The notes: generated by a model not told the origin, from the letters alone. A DNA stretch of 64,000 nucleotides from Chlorops oryzae (GCA_020466095.1 CM035806.1:68077602-68141601), one strand, 5' to 3'. Positions 1-10,383 are shown, counted from the stretch's first letter. Translations and numbers: made by a program.

Positions 1-584
1 GTGTTATATTCAGGGGAGCCTGACAATAGAATACCCGACACAGGCACACATGTTCAAATAATTTTTAATATCAAGAGGTGTTTAAGGCCATAAGGGGCCC
101 CATATGCCGACTTTTGTTAAATTTCTTTATGAAAACCGCCATTCTACCACGCCTACTTTTCCAGTTTTAGGAAATCATATAACTTGCCTTTAAATAGCTT
201 CAAAAACCAAATTCCATCAAATTATCTTGAAAAACTCTGGTTTTAGAGCAGTTTTTGTGATTTTCGTAATAGACCCTAGTACTAGAGGTACCCCTAAATA
301 TGGTCCGGTCAGGCCCATTCTCGAACTTGTTCTTACTTATGTCCCCGTGAGCACGCAAACAAAATTGTCAAGATAGCTCAACTCCTTCGATAATATAACT
401 GCATACAGACAGACGGACAGACAGACGGACAGACGGACAGACAGACGGACATGTCTAAATCGAATCTCCTGGTGACGTTGATCATTTCTATATATATTTT
501 GTATGGTCTAGCTTAACTGGTTATGGGTGTTACACACAACCACACAAACGCAATATACCCTCGACACAGAGTGTGTCGGGTATA
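1..584 (-). mobile_element. DINE-1-like element, family A, copy A1 (cut by window edge)
   Basis: Read on the minus strand it starts TATACCCGACACACTCTGTG, a short palindrome, then has a GTCY-type tetranucleotide array (about 404-450 on plus) and ends near ATACCCGACAC plus a degraded hairpin at the window edge. The order of TATACCC start, conserved core next to GTCY repeats and subterminal inverted ends matches the dipteran mini-me/DINE-1 (INE-1) group, which is non-autonomous and Helentron-related (family knowledge). There is no coding capacity. Other copies of this family are at 23779-24624, 29015-29275, 40880-40963, 54835-55330 and 55331-55860. Confidence 0.7.
404..450. repeat. GTCY/RGAC tetranucleotide microsatellite inside DINE-A1
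   Basis: Alternating GACA/GACG units directly next to the conserved core of the DINE-1-like element. Such arrays arise inside mini-me/DINE-1 elements and are not an independent locus. Equivalent arrays lie at 23911-23941, 33424-33540 and 45115-45175. Confidence 0.8.
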
Positions 585-1880
585 ATTAACGCATGTATTT
601 CAATATAACTTATTTAAATTTAAAACGAAACGTTAGAGCGAATTATCACTCAAATTCGACCATAAACAAATTATACCTCAATAAAAGTTTAACGCTTAGC
701 AATAATTCGAGAATAATACAACTCAAATTATGACCTAAAGCCGGATGTGGAAACCAAACCAAATGGTACAAATAAATTCAGAAGAGACTCCCCTATCTAT
801 ATGCAAAAAGAATACCCAATGGGAAATAATTTGCTGACATTATTCACTGAAAGTGCTCTAACGGTGTTTAATATGAAATTTATGCAAACGATAGTGATGT
901 CATCGGTGACCTTGTCACCGTGCAGTTCTAAGAATGAACAGATAATTTGGGATGGTGCCATAGAATCGAGTGTCTTGCGACTTTGTGCCTGACATGCTGT
1001 GAATTATGCTTGGTCAGGTTGTGACGGGCAAATAATCTATTTCAGTTCGAAATATGAAACAAAAATAAATAAGAAAAACAAGCGAACATCCCATACGATA
1101 ACATGTCACGAAAAAAATCATGCATGCCAAATTCACTGTACGTCATCGAGAGTTCGAGCTGATGGTTTTGTCATACAGAAAATATTTTCCCACTGGGCGT
1201 ACTCGTTTAAGCTCGCATCGTACATGTTTATGAATTTATATTATTAAATTTTTATGACGGGTCGAGAAGGGGCGAATGCATGTATGCAATGAATATTTCA
1301 TTAAATGCAATTAAAAACAAATAAATGAATTTTGAAAAATTTAGATTTAGCAGTCTGCAAAATTGCAATAAAATTAGTTAGAACAATGAAGCAAATTATC
1401 ACTCGAATAAACACTGAAACAGTGCTGTACGGCAAATTTTGCCGCAGCTAATACAATTGTTTGAACACATCCGTACAACCCCATACACATGCACACACGC
1501 AAAAACACATGCAAATCTGTTTACATTCAAATGGATGCATACATACGAGCATGCACGATGGAGGGAGCTTAGGGTAAAATTGTCTGATGCAAGTGCAGGT
1601 TGAGTATAATTCGAGTAAACTTTCGGTTAGAACAATACATTATTGTGGTGTCTAACACCCTAACAGGATGTGATAGCCCAGGAATAAATACACAAAGCAT
1701 AAAGATAACGAGTAAACTGACTCAATTGGCTCATAACGTTATGTGGCTTATTTGCATACACATAAATTTTGAACACATCGATGAATAAAAAATTCTTAAA
1801 ATTTTTTTTATTTTTTATAAAACTCTTATTAATAAGAGCCTAATCTTCTTGAATTAAAACAATCAATTCTCAATCACTTT
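585..1880. other. AT-rich stretch with no recognisable gene
   Basis: Only short open frames without domain signatures are present on either strand. I see no terminal repeats, RNA gene or known transposon motif here. Confidence 0.6.
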
Positions 1881-2364
1881 CAGTGGGGTTACATACACTA
1901 GGGTGGCCCAAAAAAATTTTTTTTTCGCAATTCATAGTTCCATGAAAGGTTTTTAAAAGCTTATGGGATAAAGTACGATAGCTGAGCCAAATAAGGCGAT
2001 GCTAACGACTTTTGTCACAGAGGCGAAAAATGGTTAAACTTAGAAATGGTTTGGATCTTAATCACTTTTGTTTAACATTTTCTTAATCCAAAAATGTAAG
2101 CAAAATTACAAAAAAGTGTTTAAAAGTATTCAGTTGAGACATTTTATAAATTTCCCTTTTTTGGCCATATTAGGAACCCCATGTCTTAATAAGGCCCAAT
2201 GCCGATTGCTCTCAAAAATGTGCGCAAATTTTGTTTGATATCAAAAATTAACATAAATACTCTTCACAGCTCTTCTCATATAAAAAAAATATTTTTAAAA
2301 CTCAAAATTGTATATTCAAGTGCAGGTACTAGGCATTATCGATAGTACTTTTGTTAACTTCCTG
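1881..2364. other. Unassigned repeat-like sequence
   Basis: It begins near TAGGGTGGCCCAAAAAAA at 1899, which looks like a transposon terminus, but no matching inverted end was found within the window. A phrase GTCTTAATAAGGCCCA near 2192 resembles GTCTTAATAAGCCCAC near 3195, so the two sides of the 2365-3077 element may belong to one older repeat. There is no coding capacity. Confidence 0.35.
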
Positions 2365-3077
2365 CACGGAGAGAAATAAGTTCCCGAAATATAATTGGAA
2401 CCAATTACATATGTGATTGGAGCCTTGCCCCAATTGCATTATTAATTGGAGCCAATTACAATATAATTAGAAAATGAAAAATACTCAATTACTCAATTAC
2501 TTATATAATTGCATTTAAATTTATCATATATGTAATTGCGTTCTGAATACATATGTAATTACATCTGATTACTTTTACAATTTAAAGCATTGATGCAATT
2601 ATATATATGATTGTATTTATTTTACAGTTTGTTGTTATATTTCTCAAATGGTTTATAATTTCGATCGTATATAACGTGTTTGAATTTTTAAAATCCTTAG
2701 GCACTCCAAGGGGCAGGTGGACCACGAATATGACGTGGTGAAATATATTCCGCCCAATCGTGGAGAATGCCCCTTTTTATATTGCTATATAGAATGTATT
2801 TTAAATTGCAGGGGATCACAAATTTAATTAGACGCAATTATGTATATAATTCGATACAATTACATACATCATTGCAGCCGATTTTATATTTAATTGGACG
2901 GAATTATATATGTAATTGAAATAATTTTTTTTATCATTTGATACAATTACATATATAATTGTAGGCAATGAAAAATATAATTGGACGCAATTATGAAAAT
3001 ATAATTACATCATACCCAATTACATATGTAATCCCTGCAAAATATAATTGGGTATGTGATATTTTTTCTCTGCGTGT
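2365..3077. mobile_element. AT-rich palindromic repeat element with CACGGAGAGAAA-type ends
   Basis: The left end CACGGAGAGAAATAA is matched, imperfectly and inverted, by the right end (reverse complement CACACGCAGAGAAAAAA). Between them the palindromic unit CAATTACATATGTAATTG and variants recur at least a dozen times, at roughly 2390-2640 and 2815-3060. They are separated by a more complex spacer containing GCACTCCAAGGGGCAG, itself echoed inverted at about 3078-3096. I see no clean target duplication and no ORF. This is probably a non-autonomous DNA element whose interior is a hairpin-prone array; it could also be a satellite patch. Confidence 0.5.
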
Positions 3078-3223
3078 GCCCATTGGAGTGCAAGGTCTTC
3101 TTTCTAATTTTTTTTAACTGCTTGGTATATAAGGTCTATTTTGGGCCTCCAAAATATTTTTTTGCAAGAACCATGTCCAAGGTTAATACTGTTAGTCTTA
3201 ATAAGCCCACTCAATATTATTTT

Positions 3224-3323
3224 NNNNNNNNNNNNNNNNNNNNNNNNNNNNNNNNNNNNNNNNNNNNNNNNNNNNNNNNNNNNNNNNNNNNNNNNNNNNN
3301 NNNNNNNNNNNNNNNNNNNNNNN
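3224..3323. other. Assembly gap (100 N)
   Basis: Exactly 100 N, the conventional placeholder for a gap of unknown size. It truncates the second, tandem copy of BEL element 1 to its right. Confidence 0.98.
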
Positions 3324-3776
3324 GCACGTAGAATTGACGCATGCTGTGGTTATAGCCGGCATTGGCGGAACTTCTATTGGAGTTGACGATGCGCTTGCCC
3401 CGTTGGTATTCTTCGGTGTGCTTCCGTTGCAAGAATCGCAGCTCCAGCTACGATCAGCTATATCGCTGCCCACGTTAGCACAAACGAAATGACACCAGCG
3501 GTCGCATTGATCACATTGCACCATATCCTCGTTGTCCAGCATGTCACATTTTACGCAATGTTGATTCTTAGGCTTGTTGATGGATGATCCTGTATCAAAT
3601 TTATCGCGGTTTATACAATTTACGCGGATAAAGCGAAATGGATAACCGATCAAATAAGAAATATCGCCAGCGATGTTAAACAACGACTTAGTTTTAATTA
3701 TTTCCGTACGAACAAATTCGAACCACGTTAAGACTAACTTCGAGGTTATAGCGAAATCGAACGGTTTAAAACACAA
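3324..3776 (-). pseudogene. Gag N-terminal fragment of a second BEL-1 copy (PHD finger), truncated by the gap
   Basis: This duplicates the first ~151 residues of the BEL-1 Gag frame at 9472-9923 with only a few base differences (for example an Asn for Thr change just after the PHD finger). The PHD cysteine/histidine pattern is fully retained. The upstream third of the open frame runs through the shared LTR (3674-4232) and is probably not translated. The copy stops at the N gap, so the rest of its Gag-Pol is missing or unassembled. The order LTR - gag-pol - LTR - gag on the minus strand is that of a tandem dimer sharing one LTR, unless the assembly joined two copies wrongly. Confidence 0.75.
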
Positions 3777-4232
3777 AAAGTTTTAAAGATTTGTTAGTTA
3801 TTCCGAATGAAAGGCACAACTTTAATAGCACGCTTCACGCTGCGTTGTTTTTATTTTTTATTTTATTTCAATTCAAATAAACTTAAAGAAAACTGTTCCG
3901 TTTATAATTACTTAAAAGAAAATGCATATATGTACATAAATTCTTAAACGGTCGCGAGGAGGGTGGACGAGCTAGCTTTAAAACTTTGTCTTTTTCACGC
4001 GGCGTCTGAATAACTAATGCTCAATATTAACACGATGTCCTGGCTTAACTGTAAAACTAGATTTCGAACATTCTAGTTCGTTTTATATGAACATATTTAC
4101 ATAAGAAAGAGAATATGAAAGAAATGACAATGTATTGGTATTTACATATCAAAAGGAAAATAGAGAAGATGACATAACACTGGTCAGCTAGCTTTTCTGC
4201 GACACTGGTCAGCTAGGCTTTTGGCGGAGGCA
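3674..4232 (-). repeat. LTR of BEL element 1 (internal, shared by the tandem copies)
   Basis: The terminal bases are TGTT...AACA on both strands. On the minus strand it follows a polypurine tract (GGGCGAGGGGA, 4233-4243) and the last ~20 nt of the integrase ORF read into it. It matches 9821-10383 apart from a few substitutions and single-base indels. I place the other edge where TGTT/AACA is followed on the minus strand by a TGGCGATA primer-binding-like sequence 4 nt on. The duplication extends through gag, so that edge is inferred. Confidence 0.65.
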
Positions 4233-5544
4233 ACATCCCCTCGCCCGTAAACGAGTCGAGTTTACAATCAGAAACGCCGACGTCCAAAACCGCTTTTTTC
4301 GTTACTGGTCGCTGGACCAAAGTTGATTTTGTTCTGACGGTTACCGTTCTGACCTGACCGTCTCTTGCCGCAATCGTATCCACGACGACTCCTTTCGGCC
4401 AGCTATTTCGCCGAAGATCAGGATCCACTAAAATCACGACGTCGCCAACTTTAACTGGCGGTTGCTTGACAAACCATTTGGTGCGTCGACATATTATGGG
4501 TACGTACTCCTTCAACCACCGTCGCCAAAAGTGATCGGCAAACTTTTGCGTTTGATGCCATCGCTGACGCAAATCCACTTTTTCGTCACAAATCGGTTTG
4601 AAGCCATCAGATGCTCCGATGAGTAAATGATTCGGCGTGATTGCTTCGTCGTCTGTTGATTCAAGGGAGACAAATGTAAGCGGACGGGCGTTTAAAATAA
4701 ATTCTACTTCGTTGAATGCGCAGCGTAGACTTTCGTCATTAAATTTCATTGAAGGGCAAAGACTGGCGAGAACGTTTTTTATAGATCTGATGAGCCTTTC
4801 CCATGCACCACCCATGTGTGGCGAGCTGGGCGGGTTGAATCTCCACTTTATTTGTTCGCTGAGAATCTTTGATACGGCTTTAAAGTTGGTTCCGTTGTCC
4901 GAATACATTTCACGCGGAGACCCACGGCGAGATATGAAATTTCGGATAGCCATCATACAGGAACTGGTGTCTAAGCTGTGTGCGATTTCCAGGTGGATCG
5001 CTCGGATGGTGAGACATGTGAAGATAACTCCATATCTTTTCTCCCTTCTCCGCCCGACTGCTACAGAAAGTGGACCGAAACAGTCAACGCCGGTAAATGT
5101 AAAGGGGCGCTCAAAGGCCGCTAGTCTGGCCGCTGGTAAAGATGCCATTTGTGGGGCTGCAGGCTTCGCACTGTTATTTTTGCAAATTTGGCATGATTTG
5201 CGTACATTACGATACAGAACTCTGAGTCGAGATATATAAAATCGTGCTCTAATGCAATTTATTATAGTTTCATGCATTTGATGATGCAAACGTTCATGGA
5301 ATCGACGGACTATAAGGAATGTAACACGATGATGTTGCGGAAGTACTACAGCATTCCCATGGTTGTTTAGGAATTCAGCCCTGTCTTTGCATCTCAAAAT
5401 TCCATCGTCATCCAAGAAGACGTTTAAAGAAACCAGTTTACTGCTTTTTCCAATAGGTTGGTCACGTTTAAGGGTGAAAATCTCTTCGCTGTACTCTGTT
5501 GCCTGAGCGCATTTGTATAAGAATTTCCGTGCCCTTTCGTACAT
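4213..5544 (-). CDS. BEL-1 integrase region (C-terminal part of Pol)
   Basis: This encodes the strand-transfer enzyme that inserts the element's cDNA. In order there is a His/Cys zinc-binding integrase N-domain (HERLHHQMHETI followed by CQICKNNSAK, roughly residues 85-125), then the DDE core with Asp in FTGVDCFGP, Asp in YSDNGTNF and Glu in GGAWERLI. A DUF5641-type C-terminal domain follows (KVGDVVILVDPD to RPVTKKAVLDV). It begins with an ATG, but this is most likely not a true start. The frame is open further upstream and is offset from the preceding pol ORF by a frame change in an A-rich run near 5570-5585. The C-terminus ends inside the 3' LTR, which is usual for compact LTR elements. All three catalytic residues are present. 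Confidence 0.88.
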   Translation of the reverse strand: MYERARKFLYKCAQATEYSEEIFTLKRDQPIGKSSKLVSLNVFLDDDGILRCKDRAEFLNNHGNAVVLPQHHRVTFLIVRRFHERLHHQMHETIINCIRARFYISRLRVLYRNVRKSCQICKNNSAKPAAPQMASLPAARLAAFERPFTFTGVDCFGPLSVAVGRRREKRYGVIFTCLTIRAIHLEIAHSLDTSSCMMAIRNFISRRGSPREMYSDNGTNFKAVSKILSEQIKWRFNPPSSPHMGGAWERLIRSIKNVLASLCPSMKFNDESLRCAFNEVEFILNARPLTFVSLESTDDEAITPNHLLIGASDGFKPICDEKVDLRQRWHQTQKFADHFWRRWLKEYVPIICRRTKWFVKQPPVKVGDVVILVDPDLRRNSWPKGVVVDTIAARDGQVRTVTVRTKSTLVQRPVTKKAVLDVGVSDCKLDSFTGEGMLPPPKA

Positions 5545-5558
5545 TTCAGTAGTGAGCT

Positions 5559-8500
5559 CTATAGGTACCTTCGTTTTCTTTTTACTGCAGTTAGTTTTTC
5601 AATGTAGAATATAAAGGTGGCAACGGCCCGTTGCAGGCGCTTCCAACAAGAGAAGTAGTCGTAATCGGGTAACCCTGTGTTTGACGTTTGGATACTAAAA
5701 ACGGAGTGACGTATTTCTTTTTCGTCGTCGTCCAGATCCTTTTCGAATGATTCGCGTTGTGGCCAGTCGCTACATTCAGAAGCCAGAAATGGGGGTCCTT
5801 TAAACCAACATTCGTTTTTTATTCGCAATCTTGCCTTTGTCGCAATGTCAGCTGGATTAAGTGCTGATGGTACATATCGCCATTGTTGTACGTCAGTGTT
5901 CTCAACGAGTTCGCCAATCCGGTGCATGACAAATTGTTGGAAACATTTCGGGTCCATTCGGAGCCATCTGAGAGTTGTTTTCGAGTCTGTCCAGTAGAAT
6001 TGCGATGTCGTGCGAATGCGTTGAACCTTAGCGATTTGTTGTGCGAGCCTTAACCCAATTATAGCGGATTGCAACTCCAGCCTCGGTATCGACAGTGGCT
6101 TAAGCGGAGATACTTTAGATTTTGCTGCCACAAAGGAAACAGTGATGAGATTGGTGTGTATGATGCGGAGGTAGCTCACGGCAGCATAAGCCTTTTCGCC
6201 GGCATCAACAAAAGTATGTAGCTGCACTTCAAGCGCTGATCCGAGCGAGGTCGAGTAGCATCTTGGAATGCGTACATCGATGATATCTGGTATGGTAGTC
6301 TTCCATTGGCACCAATGCTTAAAAATGGAATCAGGAAGCGGTTCGTCCCAATCAACACCAGAACGCCAGATTTCCTGTAGGATTATCTTGAGCCCGATCG
6401 TGTAGCATGATACGAAGCCCAGAGGGTCATACATCGACATTAAAACTTGAAGTGCCTCTCTCTTAGAAGGCACAAACGGATTGCTGATTACGTCACGTCG
6501 CAATCTTGCGAATCTGAAAATAAATCTAAATACATCATTAGCAGGGTCCCAGAACATACCGAGGATCTTCGTTGTTGAGCCCCATTCTCGAATCTGCTGT
6601 CCCGTTACGGTGTCTGCTTCTATTTCTTTCAAGATTGAGAGCGAATTCGATGACCAGTTACGAACATGAAATCCGGCAGCTGCATGAATGTGCCGTACTT
6701 CTTTCGCCAGTTTTGCTGCAGATATTTCGTCATCAGCACTGTCGATAAAGTCGTCGACATAATGATAGTTGTGGATAGCTTCTACGGCCCGAGGAAATTT
6801 TTCTGAAAACTGTTCAGCGTTCTTATCACGAACGTAATGTGCGATGCAGGGGGCGCAACTTATACCAAATCTAAGCGCACTCATGACGTAAATGCTAGGA
6901 TGGTCTTTTTGATCTTCATCGTCGTACCATAGAAATCGTTGAACGTGCCTGTCCTTTTCTATTACCTTAATTCTATGGAACATTTCGGAGATGTCTCCAC
7001 AAACTGCTACCTTCCCAACTCGAAAGGCGAGTAAAATTTCCACAAGAGAATTAAGGAGATCAGGTCCAGTCAACATAAAATCATTGAGCGACGAACCGTT
7101 CGATTTGGCAGCGGCGTCCCACACGAGGCGTAATTTTTCAGGTTTGTTTGGGTTTTTCACGGCGAATATTGGTAAGTACCATACTCTTGAACTTGCGATA
7201 GTCATTTCATGTTGGGTAAGCTTGCGAGCGTATCCCTTACAAATCAAATTTTCGATCTGTGATTTGATCGTAGCTTTAAGACAAGCTTCCTTGCTAAGCC
7301 TTCGTTGCAAACAATTGAGACGACGTAATGCATTTGAATAGCTTTCTGGCAGTTCAATATTCTCACTTTTCCACAGCAAGCCAACTTCAAAATGATCTTC
7401 GTTCCTTTTACACGTTTCTTGAAGGAGCTGCATGGCACGGTGATCATCCGCTGAAACTAATTTTGTCGCTTTGGAATTCTCAATAGCGAAATAATCCTTT
7501 ACTGCGTTGTGTAAGGCTTGATCTCTTTGCTGACAATCGCAGACATGAACGTTTAGTTGATATTCGCCTGCATCGTTGGACTCGCATCCTTGAAGAGTCC
7601 ACCCGAGACGACATTTTGATGCTATCGGTTCATTTTTTTTTCCTTCTCTAATTTTAAGAGGAACCGCTAATCGCCAGTTATTTACACCAATTAAAATTTT
7701 TGGTTGAGCATTCTCATACGAAGACAAAGGTATTCCATGCAGGTGTGGATGCTTCTTTACCATGTCCTCCGCATTGACTGATTGTATTGGCAGCTGCAAG
7801 CTTTCGACGGTGTGAACGTCTACCAATTTAAATGTTTGACCGTTTTTTGCATTTGAAATTTTGATGTCAGCAAGCTTGGAATCTTGCTCCATACGGCTTG
7901 TGTTTCCCGTCCATCGCAAGCAAAGCGGTGTAGGTTGTCCATTAATTCCGAGCTCCTCAAAGATACCTTTTTCAACTAGCGTCACAGCTGAACCTTCATC
8001 AAGAAATGCGAAAATTGTTCTAATTTTATTTTTTGCATGTAAGTTGATAGGCACAATTCGAAAGTATGGGTGTGTTGTGCCGCTCTTGCAACTATGTGCG
8101 TTTACTTGGGCATTTTCTAGTGCGATTGTAGCGTTACTCACGGCTTGTTGTTGTTGCTTCTTTTGCTGCTGTTGCTGCTTCTGCTGCTGCGTAGCTTCGG
8201 GTTTATTATTGTGGAGCAGTGGGTGATGTTTGGACGTGCAACCATCAATTTCACAAATTTTCGTGCTGGAGCATTTACGGCGGTGTGCCTTTAAACATTG
8301 GCGGCAGATATGTTTGTCCCGAATGAAATTCCACCTTTCACTTAAAGGCGCCTTTTTAAAGACTTCACACTTATCCACAGAGTGGTCTGATTTATTACAA
8401 ATTTGACAATTTGTTTTCGCTTCACTTTCACTGTTATCAACCACGTGAGTATTCACTGCTGCATTTTTGTTCGGAGAAATTTTCACAACCGTGCTAGCTG

Positions 8501-9923
8501 CTTGCGCCATCGTATACAACCAATTGCTAAATAATTTCACGATTGGAACGTCAACATTTTTGGGATACATAGCCCAGTTCAGTTTTTGGTTATTGGGTAA
8601 TTTCTCCAAAAGTTCTTTTACCAAAAATGAGTTATGCATATGTGTATACATTTGACAGCTCTCCATTGTTGCACATATATTTTGTACTTTGAGCGAAAAT
8701 TCAATTAGTGTTTCCAGTTTATCTTTAATCGGAGGTATGCTTTTAGCCTTACAAATTATGGTTTCCAGAATATGCTCTGGCCTTCCGAAGCACATTCGGA
8801 ACGTTGATATTATATCTGGAACCATATCGGGTAAGCATAGCTTGCTTCGCACCATCTCGCGCGCTTTTCCTTTTAAAGAATCTTGCAGCCTAATTAAATT
8901 TTCCGCATTAGTAAAGCCGGCAGTGAGCGTGCTGTTTTCGAAGCTGCTAATAAACAGAGGCCAGTCTTCGGGATCTCCATCAAAGCTTGGCAGCTTTTTT
9001 GGCATTACCTGTCGTGCGGCAATTTGTGTCGTAGTGAGCGGATTAGTGAAAATCGTTGGTTGAGCGCTTATCGGATGTCCTTCATCTTGCGCTAAAATTC
9101 TGTATTTAGCTTCAATAAATTTTTGTTGTAGCTTTGTTTCTTCTTCTAAACGTTGAATTTGCAATTCCCTTTGCCTCGTCATTTGTGTTGTTTGAGCGTT
9201 TGACATCACATTTGACATAGTAGAAGACGGTGGTGTCAACATGAGATTTTCTAGTGTCGCCGGGAGGTGTTGCACGTTTTGATCGCCAAAAATGTTCCCT
9301 TGCGTTGTCGCTGCGAACCGTCTATTTGGATAATCAAAAAAGTTTTCGCGTATTGTCGGCAGGGGGCGCGTAGTCAGTACTGATGTTAAACTGCACGGTG
9401 CGCTCGCTGTTGTCGTTGCCATCGTGTGAGTTGCCGCCATTGCGATTTGAAAAGTTAACGGTGCCGCTGAGCACGTAGAATTGACGCATGCTGTGGTTAT
9501 AGCCGGCATTGGCGGAACTTCTATTGGAGTTGACGATGCGCTTGCCCCGTTGGTATTCTTCGGTGTGCTTCCGGTGCAAGAATCGCAGCTCCAGCTACGA
9601 TCAGCTATATCGCTGCCCACGTTAGCACAAACGAAATGACACCAGCGGTCGCATTGATCACATTGCACCATATCCTCGTTGTCCAGCATGTCACATTTTA
9701 CGCAATGTTGATTCTTAGGCTTGTTGATGGATGATCCTGTATCAAATTTATCGCGGTTTATACAATTTACGCGGATAAAGCGAAATGGATAACCGATCAA
9801 ATAAGAAATATCGCCAGCGATGTTAAACAACGACTTAGTTTTAATTATTTCCGTACGAACAAATTCGAACCACGTTAAGACTAACTTCGAGGTTATAGCG
9901 AAATCGAACGGTTTAAAACACAA
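5559..9923 (-). CDS. BEL-1 Gag-protease-reverse transcriptase-RNase H polyprotein with N-terminal PHD finger
   Basis: This is an open frame of 1454 codons. Domains: a C4HC3 PHD finger at residues 74-116 (C74/C77, C88/C91, H96/C99, C113/C116); a DUF1759-type BEL Gag capsid about 305-480; zinc knuckles about 505-571 (CQICNKSDH..., CRQCLKAHRRKC, HHPLLH); a Gln/Lys tract about 578-593; aspartic protease with LDEGS (Asp642); reverse transcriptase about 900-1110 with YVDD at 1055-1058; and RNase H with FVDAGEKAYAAV and YWTDSK. The frame opens on TTG at 9923 inside the LTR. There is no ATG before Met79, which already lies inside the PHD finger, so the true start or splice is unclear. It ends prematurely at a frame break just before the integrase. 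A PHD in Gag could bind histone tails (inference from the fold). Confidence 0.88.
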   Translation of the reverse strand: MCFKPFDFAITSKLVLTWFEFVRTEIIKTKSLFNIAGDISYLIGYPFRFIRVNCINRDKFDTGSSINKPKNQHCVKCDMLDNEDMVQCDQCDRWCHFVCANVGSDIADRSWSCDSCTGSTPKNTNGASASSTPIEVPPMPAITTACVNSTCSAAPLTFQIAMAATHTMATTTASAPCSLTSVLTTRPLPTIRENFFDYPNRRFAATTQGNIFGDQNVQHLPATLENLMLTPPSSTMSNVMSNAQTTQMTRQRELQIQRLEEETKLQQKFIEAKYRILAQDEGHPISAQPTIFTNPLTTTQIAARQVMPKKLPSFDGDPEDWPLFISSFENSTLTAGFTNAENLIRLQDSLKGKAREMVRSKLCLPDMVPDIISTFRMCFGRPEHILETIICKAKSIPPIKDKLETLIEFSLKVQNICATMESCQMYTHMHNSFLVKELLEKLPNNQKLNWAMYPKNVDVPIVKLFSNWLYTMAQAASTVVKISPNKNAAVNTHVVDNSESEAKTNCQICNKSDHSVDKCEVFKKAPLSERWNFIRDKHICRQCLKAHRRKCSSTKICEIDGCTSKHHPLLHNNKPEATQQQKQQQQQKKQQQQAVSNATIALENAQVNAHSCKSGTTHPYFRIVPINLHAKNKIRTIFAFLDEGSAVTLVEKGIFEELGINGQPTPLCLRWTGNTSRMEQDSKLADIKISNAKNGQTFKLVDVHTVESLQLPIQSVNAEDMVKKHPHLHGIPLSSYENAQPKILIGVNNWRLAVPLKIREGKKNEPIASKCRLGWTLQGCESNDAGEYQLNVHVCDCQQRDQALHNAVKDYFAIENSKATKLVSADDHRAMQLLQETCKRNEDHFEVGLLWKSENIELPESYSNALRRLNCLQRRLSKEACLKATIKSQIENLICKGYARKLTQHEMTIASSRVWYLPIFAVKNPNKPEKLRLVWDAAAKSNGSSLNDFMLTGPDLLNSLVEILLAFRVGKVAVCGDISEMFHRIKVIEKDRHVQRFLWYDDEDQKDHPSIYVMSALRFGISCAPCIAHYVRDKNAEQFSEKFPRAVEAIHNYHYVDDFIDSADDEISAAKLAKEVRHIHAAAGFHVRNWSSNSLSILKEIEADTVTGQQIREWGSTTKILGMFWDPANDVFRFIFRFARLRRDVISNPFVPSKREALQVLMSMYDPLGFVSCYTIGLKIILQEIWRSGVDWDEPLPDSIFKHWCQWKTTIPDIIDVRIPRCYSTSLGSALEVQLHTFVDAGEKAYAAVSYLRIIHTNLITVSFVAAKSKVSPLKPLSIPRLELQSAIIGLRLAQQIAKVQRIRTTSQFYWTDSKTTLRWLRMDPKCFQQFVMHRIGELVENTDVQQWRYVPSALNPADIATKARLRIKNECWFKGPPFLASECSDWPQRESFEKDLDDDEKEIRHSVFSIQTSNTGLPDYDYFSCWKRLQRAVATFIFYIEKLTAVKRKRRYL

Positions 9924-10383
9924 AAAGTTTTAAAGATTTGTTAGTTATTCCGAATGAAAGGCACAACTTTAATAGCACGCTTCACGCTGCGTTGTTTTTA
10001 TTTTTTATTTTATTTCAATTCAAATAAACTTAAAGAAAACTGTTCCGTTTATAATTACTTAAAAGAAAATGCATATATGTACATAAATTCTTAAACGGTC
10101 GCGAGGAGGGTGGAAGAGCGAGCTTTAAAACTTTGTCTTTTTCACGCGGCGTCTGAATAACTAATGCTCAATATTGAACACGATCTCCTGGCTTAACTGT
10201 AAAACTAGATTTCGAACATTCTAGTTCGTTTTATATGAACATATTCACATAAGAAAGAGAATATGAAAGAAATGACAATGTATTGGTATTTACATATCAA
10301 AAGGAAAATAGAGAAGATGACATAACACTGGTCAGCTAGCTTTTCTGCGACACTGGTCAGCTAGGCTTTTGGCGGAGGCAACA
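9821..10383 (-). repeat. 5' LTR of BEL element 1
   Basis: This is the partner of 3674-4232 with the same TGTT/AACA ends. The two differ at a handful of positions (for example around 10113, 10178 and 10245), which suggests recent insertion or conversion. The inner edge is inferred from a TGGCGATA primer-binding-like motif on the minus strand at about 9800-9816. Confidence 0.65.

Larger units (their letters stand above)
3674..10383 (-). mobile_element. BEL/Pao LTR retrotransposon 1 (with Gag PHD finger)
   Basis: The minus-strand order is 5' LTR (9821-10383), gag-protease-RT-RNase H (5559-9923), integrase (4213-5544), 3' LTR (3674-4232), the gene order of BEL/Pao elements. The LTRs are nearly identical, so the insertion is young. 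Only one frame break separates it from a continuous polyprotein. A second copy begins at once past the 3' LTR, so no target-site duplication can be read on that side. The right flank after AACA is GTATATATAA. Confidence 0.85.

Noticed and set aside
404..450. Short regular repeats as a CRISPR-like array
   Set aside because: Tetranucleotide microsatellite inside a eukaryotic transposon; no spacers.
9570..9705. PHD finger as a host chromatin gene
   Set aside because: It is continuous with BEL Gag, protease and RT in one frame and is duplicated with the LTR.
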